From positions 1-64,000 of the forward strand of contig NZ_LQOT01000033.1 in assembly GCF_002101585.1 (NCBI RefSeq): DNA of 64,000 nucleotides, read 5' to 3'. Below are positions 63,638 through 64,000 of the stretch, piece after piece. Source of the stretch: Mycolicibacter engbaekii. GTDB lineage: Bacteria; Actinomycetota; Actinomycetes; Mycobacteriales; Mycobacteriaceae. Below the pieces are notes generated by a model, which made no database searches, had not been told where the DNA came from, and saw nothing but the letters and a program-made list of their open reading frames with translations. A program made the position numbers and the translations under genes. The stretch's first letter is position 1. The number at the start of each line of letters is the position of its first letter.

Positions 63638-64000
63638 TCAGTTGACGCTCTGGCCGCCCGTCACCCGATTCGCCGCGAACGTCGCGGCCTCCACGGCCTT
63701 GCCGTCCTGGACGTACATCAGGTGCGGGACGACGCTTCCGCTGTCCTCGCAGTAGATGTCGCCGGCCAGGCAGAAGTCGATGGTCTTCGGCTGGTAGGAC
63801 GATGCCAGGACCGGCAGCGGACCGCCCCACAGCGACATGGAGTAGGGGCTCGACGGCGGACCGAACAGCGCCACGGCAACCACATGGTTGGCGGCCGAAG
63901 CCGGCAAGGCGTTGCTGGACATCGCGATGACGCTGGCTCCCTGGGAGTAGCCGCCGAGCACCAGCTTGGTCGTGGGGCAGTTGGCCATCGTCGCCTGAAT
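63638..64000 (-). CDS. cutinase family esterase, 5' end off the right edge
   Basis: The frame is open to the window edge; the visible 120 or so residues are the C-terminal half of a secreted cutinase-like hydrolase. The nucleophile Ser is in LGGYSQGASV. The acid and His lie in CLAGDIYCEDSGSVVPHLMY, with the paired Cys of the family. The internal ATG at 63988 is not a real start, since IQAT-MANCPTTK continues the typical cutinase sequence upstream. It converges on the ilvX-like gene. Confidence 0.88.
   Translation of the reverse strand: MQATMANCPTTKLVLGGYSQGASVIAMSSNALPASAANHVVAVALFGPPSSPYSMSLWGGPLPVLASSYQPKTIDFCLAGDIYCEDSGSVVPHLMYVQDGKAVEAATFAANRVTGGQSVN

Noticed and set aside
1..64000. CRISPR arrays, rRNA genes, prophage or intact insertion sequences
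   Set aside because: No regularly spaced repeats, rRNA-like sequence, phage structural genes or complete transposase were found on reading through.

Overview
The window is high-GC DNA from a mycobacterium, most likely Mycolicibacterium or a related slow grower. The evidence is mycobacteria-specific families (MPT63-like proteins, a REP13E12-type HNH protein, PE-PPE and cutinase-like exported proteins, UspABC), many apparently leaderless GTG/ATG starts behind TANNNT -10 boxes, and gene order. From the left edge to about 46 kb, a series of genes follows the order and relative orientation I remember for the M. tuberculosis Rv2345-Rv2287 interval, read in reverse: TPM protein, dgt, dnaG, small membrane protein, tRNA-Asn, MarR/ECF transporter, UspABC, TldD/PmbA, htpG, Na+/H+ antiporter. 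Species-specific insertions interrupt this order. The Rv names are from memory and were not checked by search.

Layout. 0-6 kb: partial TPM-domain protein, dGTPase, DNA primase, a tandem repeat that includes the primase stop codon, a small membrane protein and tRNA-Asn. 6-14.5 kb: acyl-CoA dehydrogenase/oxidase, a phytase-like esterase lipoprotein, two tandem TetR paralogues, a PAS protein, a GAF-GGDEF-EAL c-di-GMP enzyme and a MarR regulator. 14.5-24.3 kb: a fused ECF transporter (membrane domain plus two ATPases) with its EcfT partner, then a four-gene coupled operon DUF2804-uspA-uspB-uspC transcribed away from tldD-pmbA. 24.4-31.1 kb: one gene of about 6.7 kb encoding a BTAD regulator, class III cyclase, STAND ATPase and TPR region, ending in seven NTF2-like units. 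31-36.8 kb: htpG and small metabolic genes, ending at a CAU tRNA.

36.8-44.5 kb is an accessory block rich in exported proteins: a PE-PPE hydrolase, two hydrophobic GjpA-like proteins, a PI-PLC-like protein, a cutinase and a small secreted protein. It also holds an IS481-type transposase remnant and a less GC-rich gene for an Fe-S uracil-DNA-glycosylase-like protein. 44.5-49 kb: a CPA1 antiporter, then a TetR gene divergent from a Rieske oxygenase/reductase-like operon with a clear palindromic operator. 49-56.5 kb: two tandem MPT63-like secreted proteins, a membrane-anchored kinase homologue lacking the HRD aspartate, a GH5-like hydrolase, and an SDR/acyl-CoA ligase pair. 56.6-64 kb: an HNH protein behind a LexA-type SOS box, Tex, a GlcD-like FAD oxidase, IlvX-like ThDP enzyme and a cutinase cut by the right edge.

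The strongest candidates for little-described biology are the 2,236-residue cyclase/STAND/NTF2-array protein, the coupling of a DUF2804 gene to the Usp transporter, the predicted pseudokinase, and the tandem MPT63 proteins with matching GTPL tails. No CRISPR array, rRNA, prophage or intact insertion sequence was found.
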